The notes under the pieces: generated by a model
Database searches by the model: none
What the model was told of the DNA's origin: nothing
Seen by the model: the letters and a program-made list of their open reading frames with translations, nothing else
Origin: Paracidovorax avenae
GTDB lineage: Bacteria > Pseudomonadota > Gammaproteobacteria > Burkholderiales > Burkholderiaceae_C
Direction: 5' to 3'
Length of the DNA stretch: 64,000 bases
Assembly: GCF_040892545.1 (NCBI RefSeq)
Contig: NZ_CP156079.1
Span: 4,561,501 to 4,625,500 of the forward strand
Program-made: the position numbers and the translations under genes
Shown: in pieces, positions 44,870-53,604 of the stretch
Numbering within the stretch: position 1 is the first letter of the stretch
Layout: the number at the start of each line of letters is the position of its first letter

Positions 44870-47800
44870 GGCCTCATCCCCGGGATATGAATAGGTCCTC
44901 CTGCGGAAGTACCGGGGGTCTCCATCATAATCTTCGTTACCTCCCCGGTGTTTGAAAGGATTTTCTTTCTTATTTCATTCATTCTTTTTTCAATCTGTTC
45001 GATTTTTGCCGATTGACAGGTAGGCGACTGAGACAGGCATGACAGCAGCTCTTCGTCAAGTTTATCCAATTCTTTTTGCAGCTTTTTATTCTCTGATACG
45101 AGCACCCCTGCTTCAACAGCATCTTTCACCGAGCTTGCCTTCTCACCCCAACCAAATATTTTCGATAGCCATCCCCCCTCCTCCTTCAGTCCAAGGGGAT
45201 CCTTGCTTGAAGTCGGGTTCGTTGGATAAATCAGCTTGTTCATACCTCCAGCCAACCCCATCGGGTCCTGCGTCACATACTGCCCCAGCATCGGGTCGTA
45301 GTACCGGAACCGGTTGTAGTGCAACCCTGTCTCGGCATCGAACTGCTGGCCCTGGAAACGGATGTCCTGGCCGATACCGTGCGGATCGTATTCCTCGCGC
45401 ACGGTACCCCAGGCGTGGTAACTGGCAGCCCAGGTGACCAGGCCCGCCTGCGGGCCGTTGGCGTCCACCAGCGCGATGGGCGTGCCCAGGTGATCGCACA
45501 GGACATGGCGGATGCGCGTTGCATGGGCCTGGATGGCGGCCTGCCGTTGCTGGTGCACGCCTCGGAGACCCGCGGAGAGCAGTGCGCCGGTTTCTTCGGG
45601 CAAGCCTGATTGCAGGCGTGCCCGCATCGCGTCGCCGCGCGGCCCCAGGGCGTCGTCCAGCACCTGCTCCAGCCATTCACGCTGCGTGCGCGGCAATCCC
45701 GCGAACAAGGCCGCCGCATGGGATTCGCCACCGTGGTTTTCCAACGCGAACATGGCCTGCACGGGCGTGGGGATGGCCCGGTCCCGCTCCAGCCGCACCA
45801 GCGGCACGAAGGATCCCGGCTCGTACAGCGTGTGCTGCAGCCCTTGCGGGCCTTCGGTATGCACGAGGCGGTCGCCGTCCCAGCCGGTGTAGGTGGCCAG
45901 GTCGTCCTGGTCCGCCGGGCCGTACACGGTCTTGCCCAGGCGGCGCCCGAACGCGTCGTACCGGTAGCGGGCCACCCGTCGCCACGCCCCACCGGGGCCC
46001 TCGCGCTGCCAGACCTCGCGCAACTGGTGCAGCGCGTCGTAGCGCAGGCGCTGGATGCGCCCACCAGGAAAGAGTGTCTGGACGCGGTTGCCGAAAGCGT
46101 CGTATCGATAGCGGATCAAGGTGCCCTTGCCGAAGCTGTCATCGCTGCCGGCTCCATCGGCATCGCCATCGACCGTGCTCCACCCGATGCGGTTGCCCTT
46201 CCAGCGCGTGACCGGGCCTTGTGCCTCGCCCGGCCTGCCGCGCGAGCGAAGCAGGTCGAAGTCCGGGTCGTGCAGGTGGTCGCGCACCTCGCGGGCCCAC
46301 GCTTGCCGATCGACGTTCGGTGCCGCCACGCGGGCCTCCGGAGGCGCGGGCAGGCGGTTGCCTGCGGGGTCGAGCGCCCAGTGCGCCTGTACCTCGGGCG
46401 AGCCCTGGCCTGCGCGGTGCAGCCCGCTCAGGCGCTGCCAGGCATCGTAGGCGTAGCGCGTGGCCTCGCCCGGCGTCTGCACCCCCACCAGTTGGCCCAG
46501 CGGGTCGTACCAGTAGCGGCGCTGGGCGAGCGTGGACAGGGGGCCCAGGGCCGGGACGATGCGGCCCGCGGCGGACGAAGGGCCTGTCCCGGAGGCGTTG
46601 GCCGGGTCGGCAGGAACCACCGGCGTTGCATGGCGCAGGCCACGCCAGTCCTGGTGCAGCATGCGGCCCATCGGGTCGAGTTGCCGCGCATGCACGATCG
46701 CCGGCAGGTCTGCGTTGCCTTTGCCTTCCATCAGGTGCAGCGTGCGCCCCACCTCGCGGTGCATCGCATCGCGCTCCCAGTCCACCAGCGGCTGGCCGTC
46801 CAGCAGCAGCCCGTGTACGTGGCCCGATCCGTAGGCCAGCCACTGCAGCGTGCCCAGGCCTTGCGCCTGCGTGGCTGTGCGCTGGCCCAGCGGGCCGAGG
46901 GTGTGGGTGATCGAGTGTTCGAACTCCACGGGCGGCTCGCCGGCACCCAGGCTGGCCTGGAGGTGTGGCGCTTGCGGCTTCCGGTACAGCGTCTGCGTCT
47001 CTCCGCACACACGCCCGAAAGCATCGAGCGCCATCGCCACGCGCGTCTCTGGTTGCAGCCGCTGCGCCTGCAGCGCGGCGGCCAGCGGGGCCTGGGCCGG
47101 ATCGCCGGGGCGGTCCAGCAGGGACAACAGTGCCTGCGTGTCCAGTGCCAGCCAGCGCTCAGCGAGGGGGATGGGTCGGTCCGTGGCAGCGCCTGGGCGC
47201 GAGGAGTCGGGAGACAGGGCCGTTGGCAGGGCCATGGGCTCGATCCCGTGGGGCAGTTCTGCTTCCCAGGTCCGCGCCTGCAGCAGGGCTCCGGCCGCAG
47301 TGTGCCCGAAACGCTGGATCTGCAGCACGGCGTGCGACTCAGCCGCTGGGTTGTCGGGCGCCTCGCCTGCGGCACCGATCCCAACGTCGGCTCCGCCAGC
47401 ACCGGCCAATGCGCCCGATGCCGGCAGCCGCACGGCCACGCGCGCCACCAGCCGGCCGCCCAGGTCGTAGTGCAGCCGCGTGCGCACCACCGCCCCCAGT
47501 TCCGGCCGTGCCGCCGCCCCCGGATGGTGGCCCTCGCCATGCCCGTCGCCCGTGTGCGTGAGCTGGCCCGCCGCGTCGTAGCCATACACCTGGCTGCGGC
47601 CGTCGAAGCCCACTTCCTGCACCAGCCGGTCGGCCGCATCGTGCACGAAGCGCGTCACGTCGCCGTTCTCGTTGACGAGCTCCTGCAGCCGCCCGGCCAC
47701 GTCGTAGCGCAGCTGCACGCCCCGGCCTGCCTGCACCTGCTCCACCACCCGGCCCCACAGGTCGTGCCGGTAGGCGACCGTCGTGCTGGTGCCCGCGGGC

Positions 47801-49860
47801 TCGCCCGTGCCTTCCAGCACGTCGTGCGTGCCGTGGGTGACGGCCGCCATCCGTCCGGATTCGTTCCAGCGGTAGCGCACCGCCGTGTTGCCCGGCTGCT
47901 GCACGCCTACCAGCCGCAGCGCGCCTTGCTGCATCGCGTGGTGCAGTCGTGTGCGCTGGCCCAGCGCGTCCACCGCTTCCACCACCTCGCCCCATGCACC
48001 GTGGCGCCAGGACTGGCTGCGGCCGGAGCAGTCGGTATGCCGCGTGATTTGGCCGCAGGCGTTGTACGCGTACTGGCTGCGCCCCCCTTGCGCGTCGATC
48101 ACCGCCACGGGCTGGTCGCACCAGGCGAGTGTGTGCGGTGGGAAGGCCGTGGTGCCGCTAGCGGCATCTTCCTGGGGTTGCTCGTATTCGAAGCGGGTGG
48201 TGAGGGATGGGGTGTCGGTCGCCCCGCCCCCGGCTGGAGCCATCGCCACCTCCACCAGGCGCCCCCATTCGTCGTAACGGAACTCCGTACGCAGCCCTGC
48301 AGCGTCCTGGCTGGCCAGCAACAGACCATCCTGCGCGCTGCCCGCCGCACCCCAGTGCTGCTGGGTGCTCCGGCCGTCCGGGCCCTGCACGCCCAGCAGC
48401 CGGCCTGCGCCGTCGTAGCGCCACCACGTCGTGCGGCCCAGCGCATCGGTGACAGAGAGCCGCCGGCCGGCGCTGTCGTATCGGAACCCTTGTTCGGCCC
48501 CGTCCGGGGCCACGAGACGTACCAGGCGCTTGAGGCCGCCTTCGCCCTCGAAATGGTAGGTGGTCGTGCGGCCCAGGCTGTCACGCACCACCGTGCTGCT
48601 GCGCGCCAGGGCCGCCGGACCTTCGCCAACACTGGCAGGCGCTTCGCTGTACGCGAAGAAGTACGACAGCCCCTCCTCGTTGTGCTGCTCGGCCACGTGG
48701 GCGCCCGGGCTGGCGGGCATCCCCGTGCGCCGGCCCTGCGCCGTCTGGTCTTCATAGACGTAGCGGTGCCATGGGCCTTGGCGCACCTGGTGCTCCGTCA
48801 TGCGGTGCAGCGCGTCGTAGCCGAAGCGGCGCAGCACCGTGCCGTCCGCACCCAGGACCTCGGCCAGGTTGCCTGCGCTGTCGTAACGGTAGCCCACGAG
48901 CGGTTGAGGGCGCAGTGCGGTGCCGGGTACCACGCCCGGATCGAGCGGGTTGAAGGTGCAGTCCACGCCCACCAGCCGCACCCCGTCGTCCGGGCCCAGC
49001 AGCGAATGGCGTGCATGCACGGACTCATCCGGCTTGCCAGGTCTGCGGGCTGCAGTGGCATCCGGCACGATGCGTTCGTAGCGCAGTGCGTAGCGGCGCC
49101 CGGTGCCATCGGTGGCGCCCACGATGCGGCCTCGCGACAAACCCTCTTCGCCCCATTGGTAGCGCTGGCTGCGGCCGAAGCGGTCGACCACGGCATGCAG
49201 GACATGGCCCGCGGCAGGTCCTTCCCCCGATGCGCCCGCTGGCAGGAACACCCAGGCCGGTGCGCCTGCACCGCCCGCGCCCGGCACGGCGACCACGCAG
49301 CCCGGGTCCGCACGCAGCACCGCCGGCATGTGCGACCAGCGCGGTTGCTGCGCCCAGGACAGCAGCTCGGCCGGGGCGGAGGCCATCGTCCCAGGCCGGA
49401 CGGCAGCCATGCCCCCGCCCCGCAACAGCCACAGGTCCTCGCTGCTGCTGTACAGCGCCTGGCCTGGCTGCAGCGCCTCTTCAAAGGTGATCGCCCGGCC
49501 CGACGCATCGAAGAGCACCACCCGGTCCGGCTCCAGCCGCAAACGCAACTCCAGCGGCAACTTCCACCCATACCCCAGCAGCCCGCATGCCGCGCCGTGC
49601 TCCGCATTCACGTAACTGCTGTACACCCGCTGCCACGCCAGCGGCAGCGGCCCCGGCAGCGCGAAGTCCAGTTCATCGGTCCCCGTCAGCACCTTCGCGC
49701 CCAGCGACGGGTTCACCGGGTTGCCCACCGCCATGCCCCCGGGGCACACCGAGCACGCCACGCCCCCTGCAGAGCCGATCAGCACCGTCGCCGAGCCCTG
49801 GACGATCGGGCCACCTTTCTTCGTCAAATCGCCCTGCCGGGCAGCGGGTTTGCCGCTCAT
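44866..49860 (-). CDS. PAAR-domain Rhs polymorphic toxin
   Basis: A 1664-residue protein. Residues 1-90 hold a PAAR-like domain (RQGDLTKKGGPIVQGSATVL and CSVCPGG), which caps a type VI secretion spike. The rest is an Rhs core with many YD-type repeats (for example YDAWGRL-like motifs) and the closing RFRYYDPMLGQYVTQDPMGL and NPTSSKDPLGL boundary. After it comes an about 106-residue tail (GGWLSKIFGWGEKASSVKDA..., coiled-coil KKLQKELDKLDEEL) that is AT-rich. ATG 49860 has an AGGAAC site; a longer start at 49890 is possible. No VgrG is nearby. The tail is not a toxin family I recognise. Confidence 0.9.
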   Translation of the reverse strand: MSGKPAARQGDLTKKGGPIVQGSATVLIGSAGGVACSVCPGGMAVGNPVNPSLGAKVLTGTDELDFALPGPLPLAWQRVYSSYVNAEHGAACGLLGYGWKLPLELRLRLEPDRVVLFDASGRAITFEEALQPGQALYSSSEDLWLLRGGGMAAVRPGTMASAPAELLSWAQQPRWSHMPAVLRADPGCVVAVPGAGGAGAPAWVFLPAGASGEGPAAGHVLHAVVDRFGRSQRYQWGEEGLSRGRIVGATDGTGRRYALRYERIVPDATAARRPGKPDESVHARHSLLGPDDGVRLVGVDCTFNPLDPGVVPGTALRPQPLVGYRYDSAGNLAEVLGADGTVLRRFGYDALHRMTEHQVRQGPWHRYVYEDQTAQGRRTGMPASPGAHVAEQHNEEGLSYFFAYSEAPASVGEGPAALARSSTVVRDSLGRTTTYHFEGEGGLKRLVRLVAPDGAEQGFRYDSAGRRLSVTDALGRTTWWRYDGAGRLLGVQGPDGRSTQQHWGAAGSAQDGLLLASQDAAGLRTEFRYDEWGRLVEVAMAPAGGGATDTPSLTTRFEYEQPQEDAASGTTAFPPHTLAWCDQPVAVIDAQGGRSQYAYNACGQITRHTDCSGRSQSWRHGAWGEVVEAVDALGQRTRLHHAMQQGALRLVGVQQPGNTAVRYRWNESGRMAAVTHGTHDVLEGTGEPAGTSTTVAYRHDLWGRVVEQVQAGRGVQLRYDVAGRLQELVNENGDVTRFVHDAADRLVQEVGFDGRSQVYGYDAAGQLTHTGDGHGEGHHPGAAARPELGAVVRTRLHYDLGGRLVARVAVRLPASGALAGAGGADVGIGAAGEAPDNPAAESHAVLQIQRFGHTAAGALLQARTWEAELPHGIEPMALPTALSPDSSRPGAATDRPIPLAERWLALDTQALLSLLDRPGDPAQAPLAAALQAQRLQPETRVAMALDAFGRVCGETQTLYRKPQAPHLQASLGAGEPPVEFEHSITHTLGPLGQRTATQAQGLGTLQWLAYGSGHVHGLLLDGQPLVDWERDAMHREVGRTLHLMEGKGNADLPAIVHARQLDPMGRMLHQDWRGLRHATPVVPADPANASGTGPSSAAGRIVPALGPLSTLAQRRYWYDPLGQLVGVQTPGEATRYAYDAWQRLSGLHRAGQGSPEVQAHWALDPAGNRLPAPPEARVAAPNVDRQAWAREVRDHLHDPDFDLLRSRGRPGEAQGPVTRWKGNRIGWSTVDGDADGAGSDDSFGKGTLIRYRYDAFGNRVQTLFPGGRIQRLRYDALHQLREVWQREGPGGAWRRVARYRYDAFGRRLGKTVYGPADQDDLATYTGWDGDRLVHTEGPQGLQHTLYEPGSFVPLVRLERDRAIPTPVQAMFALENHGGESHAAALFAGLPRTQREWLEQVLDDALGPRGDAMRARLQSGLPEETGALLSAGLRGVHQQRQAAIQAHATRIRHVLCDHLGTPIALVDANGPQAGLVTWAASYHAWGTVREEYDPHGIGQDIRFQGQQFDAETGLHYNRFRYYDPMLGQYVTQDPMGLAGGMNKLIYPTNPTSSKDPLGLKEEGGWLSKIFGWGEKASSVKDAVEAGVLVSENKKLQKELDKLDEELLSCLSQSPTCQSAKIEQIEKRMNEIRKKILSNTGEVTKIMMETPGTSAGGPIHIPGMRP

Positions 49861-50256
49861 GTTCCTGCTTCCCTCGCCTGTCTTCCTCACTGCCCCGCAA
49901 CTTCCAAAGTTTACTGGCAGTTACGTTGAAACGGCCGGGATCATAGGTGGCAAAACATCGGCATACAGCCCTCCCTTCATCCGCCGATGCGTTGGCACAC
50001 GCCGTGTTTTCTGCCTTTTCCCATGCGGCGGAGAGGAGAAATCAACGCAACGTTATGGGTGCCATAAATAGTTGCCGCAGCATCTCCCACCGGCGTGCCA
50101 GGCAGGCCGGCATGACCTGGGTCAGGGAATTCCCGCAGGAGCACAGGCTGCGGATGACAGGGGCTCATCGGTTGCGCACAATGGCCGCAGAGGCTCCGCA
50201 CCCGGCATGGCCGGGGCAGAACGGGGCCCCGACAAGCCATTGAGAGGGAATTCCTG
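49861..50256. other. Divergent intergenic region between rhs and cas3
   Basis: This 396-base region separates two divergent genes, so it should carry both promoters. I see no convincing gene. It contains a 10-bp palindrome GGGAATTCCC at 50126-50135 and a near copy GGGAATTCC at 50246-50254 that overlaps the cas3 ribosome site; the shared element is AGGGAATTCC(C/T)G. A single GTTGAAAC at 49925 resembles the repeat's 3' end but has no other repeat bases around it. Confidence 0.55.
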
Positions 50257-52620
50257 TTGAAAGACGACACGCAGGGGAGCGGCCACGTCTCCGCTCCTGC
50301 CGACGACGCCGCTGCGCCCCACGCCCCGCCGGGCGCGCCATCCACCATCCCCGCGTTCCACGCCCACTCCGTCGAAGGCCAGCCGGAAAGCCGCTGGCAG
50401 ACGCTGCCCGAGCACCTGCACGCCGTGGGCCGCATGGCCGGCGACTTCGCCGCCGTGTTCAATGCGCAGGAGCTGGCCCAGGTCATGGGCTGGCTGCACG
50501 ACCTGGGCAAGTACACCCTGCCCTTCCAGGCCCGGCTGCGCGGCAGCCCCCTGCGCGTGGACCATTCCACCTGGGGCGCACGCATCGCCCAGCAGCGCCT
50601 GGGCGTGATGGGGCAACTGATGGCGTATGGCATCGCGGGCCACCACGCAGGTCTGGCCAACGGACAGGGCGAAGGGGAGCGCACGGCACTGGCGGACCGG
50701 CTCACCGCCGCCGACCTGCCCGCGCTGCACCCCGCCTGGGAAAAAGACATCCCCCTGCCCGCCCGGCTGGCGCTCCCCGCCGGCCTCAAGCTCTACGGCC
50801 AGGACCGGCAGCAGGCGCTGGCGCGGCAGCCCTTCCAGATGGCGTTCCTCGCGCGCATGCTGTTTTCCTGCCTGGTGGACGCCGACTTCATCGACACCGA
50901 GCGCTTCTACCTGCAGGTCAGGGGCGGACCGGACCACCGCTCCGCGGGCCCGGCCTGGCCGACCCTGCCCGCATTGCGCGCCCAGCTCGACACCTACCTG
51001 CGCACGCTCACGGCGCAATGCGATCCGGCACGCGAGGTCAACCGCCTGCGGGCGGACATCCTGCGCCAGGTCCGCGAGCGCGCCGAGTGCACCCCGGGGC
51101 TGTTCTCGCTCACGGTGCCCACGGGCGGCGGCAAGACACTGGCCTCGCTGGCCTTCGCGCTGGACCACGCCATCCGCCACGGGCTGCAGCGCGTGATCTT
51201 CGTCATTCCGTTCACCAGCATCGTCGAACAGAACGCCGCCGTATTCCGCAAGGCCTTGGGCCCACTGGGCGATGCGGCCGTGCTGGAGCACCACAGCGCC
51301 TTCACCGAGCGCCAGCCACCGCGCGACGACCCCGAGAAATACCAATCGGCCGAGAAACTGCGCCTGGCCATGGAGAACTGGGACGCGCCCATCGTCGTCA
51401 CCACGGCGGTGCAGTTCTTCGAAAGCCTCTTCGCCGCGCGGCCCTCGCAGTGCCGCAAGCTGCACCACATCGCCGGCAGCGTGGTGGTGCTGGACGAGGC
51501 GCAGACCATGCCGCTCAAGCTGCTCAAGCCCTGCGTCGCCACCATCGACGAACTGGCGCGCAACTACCGCACCAGCGTCGTGCTCTGCACCGCCACGCAG
51601 CCCGTGCTGGAGGCCCCCGCGTTCGATGGCGGGCTGACGGGCGTGCGCGAGCTGGCGCCCGAACCCACGCGGCTGTTCCAGCAACTGGAGCGGGTGCGCG
51701 TGCGCCACGTGGGCACGCTGGACGACGCAGCCCTGGCCGGCCACCTGCGGGAACGCGAGCAGGTGCTGTGCATCGTCAACAACCGCCGCCACGCGCGGGC
51801 CGTGTACGAGGCCACGGCCGACCTGCCCGGCGCGCGGCACCTGACCACGCTGATGTGCGCGAAGCACCGCAGCGAAGTGCTGAACGAAGTGCGGCAGATG
51901 CTGAAGGCCGGGGAGCCCTGCCGCGTCGTCAGCACCAGCCTCATCGAGGCGGGCGTGGACGTGGACTTCCCCACGGTGCTGCGCGCCGAGGCGGGACTGG
52001 ATTCCATCGCGCAGGCCGCGGGCCGTTGCAACCGCGAGGGCCTCAGGAACATCGATGCCAGCGAGGTGCTGGTGTTCGCCAACGCCAACGAGGACTGGGC
52101 GCCGCCCCCCGAGTTGACGCAGTACGCCCAGGCCGCCCGCGAGGTGCTGCGCCACTGCGCAGACGACCCGCTATCGCCCGAAGCCATCGCCCGCTATTTC
52201 GCGCTGCTGTACTGGCAGAAAGGCAGCGACCAGCTCGACGTGCCCGACCTCATGGGCCTGCTCAAGACCCGCCGCCCGGACAGCCTGCCGATGGAAACCC
52301 TGGCGACCCGGTTCCGCATGATCGACAGCGTGCAGATGCCGGTGATCGTGCCGTATGACGACACGGCCCGGGAGGCACTGAGAGATCTGGAATTCGCCGA
52401 GGGCAGCGTGGGGTTGGCCCGCAAGCTGCAGCCATATGTAGTGCAGTTGCCGCAACAAGGGTTCGATGCTTTGTTGAAGACTGGGGCCATAGCGCCCGTG
52501 AAACCAGAAAAGTGGGGGCAGCAATTCATGGAGCTAGTAAATCCAGACATCTACAGCAAGCGCTTCGGCCTTCACTGGGACGACCCAACTTTTATGGAGC
52601 CTTTTAGAACCATTGTATGA
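50257..52620 (+). CDS. cas3: Cas3 helicase-nuclease (type I-C)
   Basis: A 787-residue Cas3 with an N-terminal HD nuclease domain and SF2 helicase. HD landmarks are PEHLHAVGRMAGDF (His53/His55) and GWLHDLGKYTLPFQ (H81-D82), followed by LMAYGIAGHHAGLANG. Helicase motifs are Walker A LTVPTGGGKTLASLAFA (about 286), motif II VVVLDEAQTMP (DEAQ, about 413) and later TSLIEAGVDVDFP and AAGRCNREG. It unwinds and degrades DNA recruited by Cascade. The start is TTG 50257 behind GAGAGGGAA. Its last 200 bases are noticeably AT-richer than the rest. It is the first cas gene; cas5c is 310 bases downstream. Confidence 0.95.
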   Translation: MKDDTQGSGHVSAPADDAAAPHAPPGAPSTIPAFHAHSVEGQPESRWQTLPEHLHAVGRMAGDFAAVFNAQELAQVMGWLHDLGKYTLPFQARLRGSPLRVDHSTWGARIAQQRLGVMGQLMAYGIAGHHAGLANGQGEGERTALADRLTAADLPALHPAWEKDIPLPARLALPAGLKLYGQDRQQALARQPFQMAFLARMLFSCLVDADFIDTERFYLQVRGGPDHRSAGPAWPTLPALRAQLDTYLRTLTAQCDPAREVNRLRADILRQVRERAECTPGLFSLTVPTGGGKTLASLAFALDHAIRHGLQRVIFVIPFTSIVEQNAAVFRKALGPLGDAAVLEHHSAFTERQPPRDDPEKYQSAEKLRLAMENWDAPIVVTTAVQFFESLFAARPSQCRKLHHIAGSVVVLDEAQTMPLKLLKPCVATIDELARNYRTSVVLCTATQPVLEAPAFDGGLTGVRELAPEPTRLFQQLERVRVRHVGTLDDAALAGHLREREQVLCIVNNRRHARAVYEATADLPGARHLTTLMCAKHRSEVLNEVRQMLKAGEPCRVVSTSLIEAGVDVDFPTVLRAEAGLDSIAQAAGRCNREGLRNIDASEVLVFANANEDWAPPPELTQYAQAAREVLRHCADDPLSPEAIARYFALLYWQKGSDQLDVPDLMGLLKTRRPDSLPMETLATRFRMIDSVQMPVIVPYDDTAREALRDLEFAEGSVGLARKLQPYVVQLPQQGFDALLKTGAIAPVKPEKWGQQFMELVNPDIYSKRFGLHWDDPTFMEPFRTIV

Positions 52621-52684
52621 AAAATTTCTAGACTCTTTATATGGAACATGCCAGCATTCACTCCGCTGTGTGCAGGAGATGGCG

Positions 52685-52852
52685 ATGGACGATCCCAACA
52701 AGCAATCCGACGACTTTCATTTCGATCTTCGCTTGAGATTTCGTGGGAGACGCCGTCGCTTTTTCCCGCCGCTGCTAGTCGTGTGCCTCGCGATGATCGG
52801 CGCTGCCAGTTTCTGGAAAGTGATTTATCGTCTCGTGGCAGGCGCGGGTTGA
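52685..52852 (+). CDS. Small single-span membrane protein inside the cas operon
   Basis: A 55-residue protein starting MDDPNKQSDDFHFDLRLRF, with an arginine cluster RGRRRR then one hydrophobic span (FFPPLLVVCLAMIGAASFW) and a short KVIYRLVAGAG end. ATG 52685 is preceded by AGGAG at 52674-52678 with six bases between, an excellent ribosome site; ATG 52679 is an alternative. The basic cluster before the span predicts an N-in orientation. It lies between cas3 (ends 52620) and cas5c (starts 52930) on the same strand, and has moderate GC. It is not a standard I-C gene and no family is recognised. Confidence 0.6.
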   Translation: MDDPNKQSDDFHFDLRLRFRGRRRRFFPPLLVVCLAMIGAASFWKVIYRLVAGAG

Positions 52853-52886
52853 AACCATATAAAGAGACTGATTGCTGATGGGAGTA

Positions 52887-52913
52887 CACCCCGAGGGCCT
52901 GCCCCTCGGGGTG
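52887..52913 (+). other. Strong RNA hairpin between the small membrane protein gene and cas5c
   Basis: CACCCCGAGG at 52887-52896 and CCTCGGGGTG at 52904-52913 form a perfect 10-bp stem with a 7-base loop. It is followed by CTTATGGAGGAAACC, the cas5c ribosome site, with no T-run, so it may be an attenuator, processing site or mRNA stabiliser rather than a classical terminator. It ends 16 bases before the cas5c ATG. Confidence 0.7.
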
Positions 52914-52929
52914 CTTATGGAGGAAACCG

Positions 52930-53604
52930 ATGGCCTATGGAATTCGATTGCGGGTCTGGGGCGAGCGCGCCTGCTTCACGCGCCCTGAAATGAAAGTGGA
53001 GCGTGTCTCGTACGACGCGCTGACCCCTTCCGCCGCTCGCGGCATCCTCGAAGCAATCCACTGGAAGCCGGCGATCCGCTGGTCCATCGACCGCATCCAC
53101 GTGCTCAACCCCATCCGCTTCGAGTCCATCCGGCGCAACGAAGTGGGTGGCAAGATCTCGCCGGCCAGCGTGGCCAAGGCCATGAAGGCCGGCACGCCCG
53201 ATGGCCTGGCGAACCATGTCGATGAAGACCGGCAGCAGCGCGCCGCGACCATCCTGCGCGACGTGGCCTATGTGATCGAAGCGCACTTCGACCTGACACC
53301 CAAGGCCGGCCCCGACGACTCGGTGGGCAAGCACCTGGACATCTTCAACCGCCGCGCGCGCAAGGGGCAGTGCTTCCAGCAGCCGTGCATGGGCGTGCGG
53401 GAGTTTCCGGCCAGCTTCGAACTGCTGGAGGACGGTGCCCCGATCCCGCCCGTGCATGACAGCCTGATCGAGCCGCGGGACCTGGGCTGGACACTGCACG
53501 ACATCGACTTCGACCGCGGCATGGCGCCGCGCTTCTTCCGCGCTCAGATGGTGGGTGGCGTGATCGAGGTGCCGCCCTGGCAGAGCGAGGGGGTGAAGTC
53601 ATGA
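52930..53604 (+). CDS. cas5c: Cas5c (Cas5d) pre-crRNA endoribonuclease and Cascade subunit
   Basis: A 224-residue Cas5d-type protein. In type I-C systems it cleaves pre-crRNA at the base of the repeat hairpin and stays bound to the 5' handle, replacing Cas6. It has the N-terminal RAMP strand YGIRLRVWGERACFTRPEM, KVERVSYDALTPSAARGILEAIHWKP and late GKHLDIFNRRARKGQCFQQP with GVREFPASF. A Lys-His pair (K134-H135) may be the catalytic pair described for the family; this alignment was not tested. ATG 52930 has a GGAGG site. Its stop overlaps the cas8c ATG. Confidence 0.94.
   Translation: MAYGIRLRVWGERACFTRPEMKVERVSYDALTPSAARGILEAIHWKPAIRWSIDRIHVLNPIRFESIRRNEVGGKISPASVAKAMKAGTPDGLANHVDEDRQQRAATILRDVAYVIEAHFDLTPKAGPDDSVGKHLDIFNRRARKGQCFQQPCMGVREFPASFELLEDGAPIPPVHDSLIEPRDLGWTLHDIDFDRGMAPRFFRAQMVGGVIEVPPWQSEGVKS

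Noticed and set aside
45610..49929. A 1439-codon plus-strand frame opposite rhs
   Set aside because: It lacks any recognisable domain and mirrors the Rhs repeats on the other strand.
49925..49932. Isolated GTTGAAAC upstream of cas3, resembling the repeat's 3' end
   Set aside because: Only eight bases match and the flanking bases do not resemble the repeat; this length is expected by chance.
49947..50243. A 98-codon plus-strand frame just before cas3
   Set aside because: Its first ATG lacks a ribosome site, its composition is that of non-coding DNA, and it overlaps the expected promoter region of two divergent genes.
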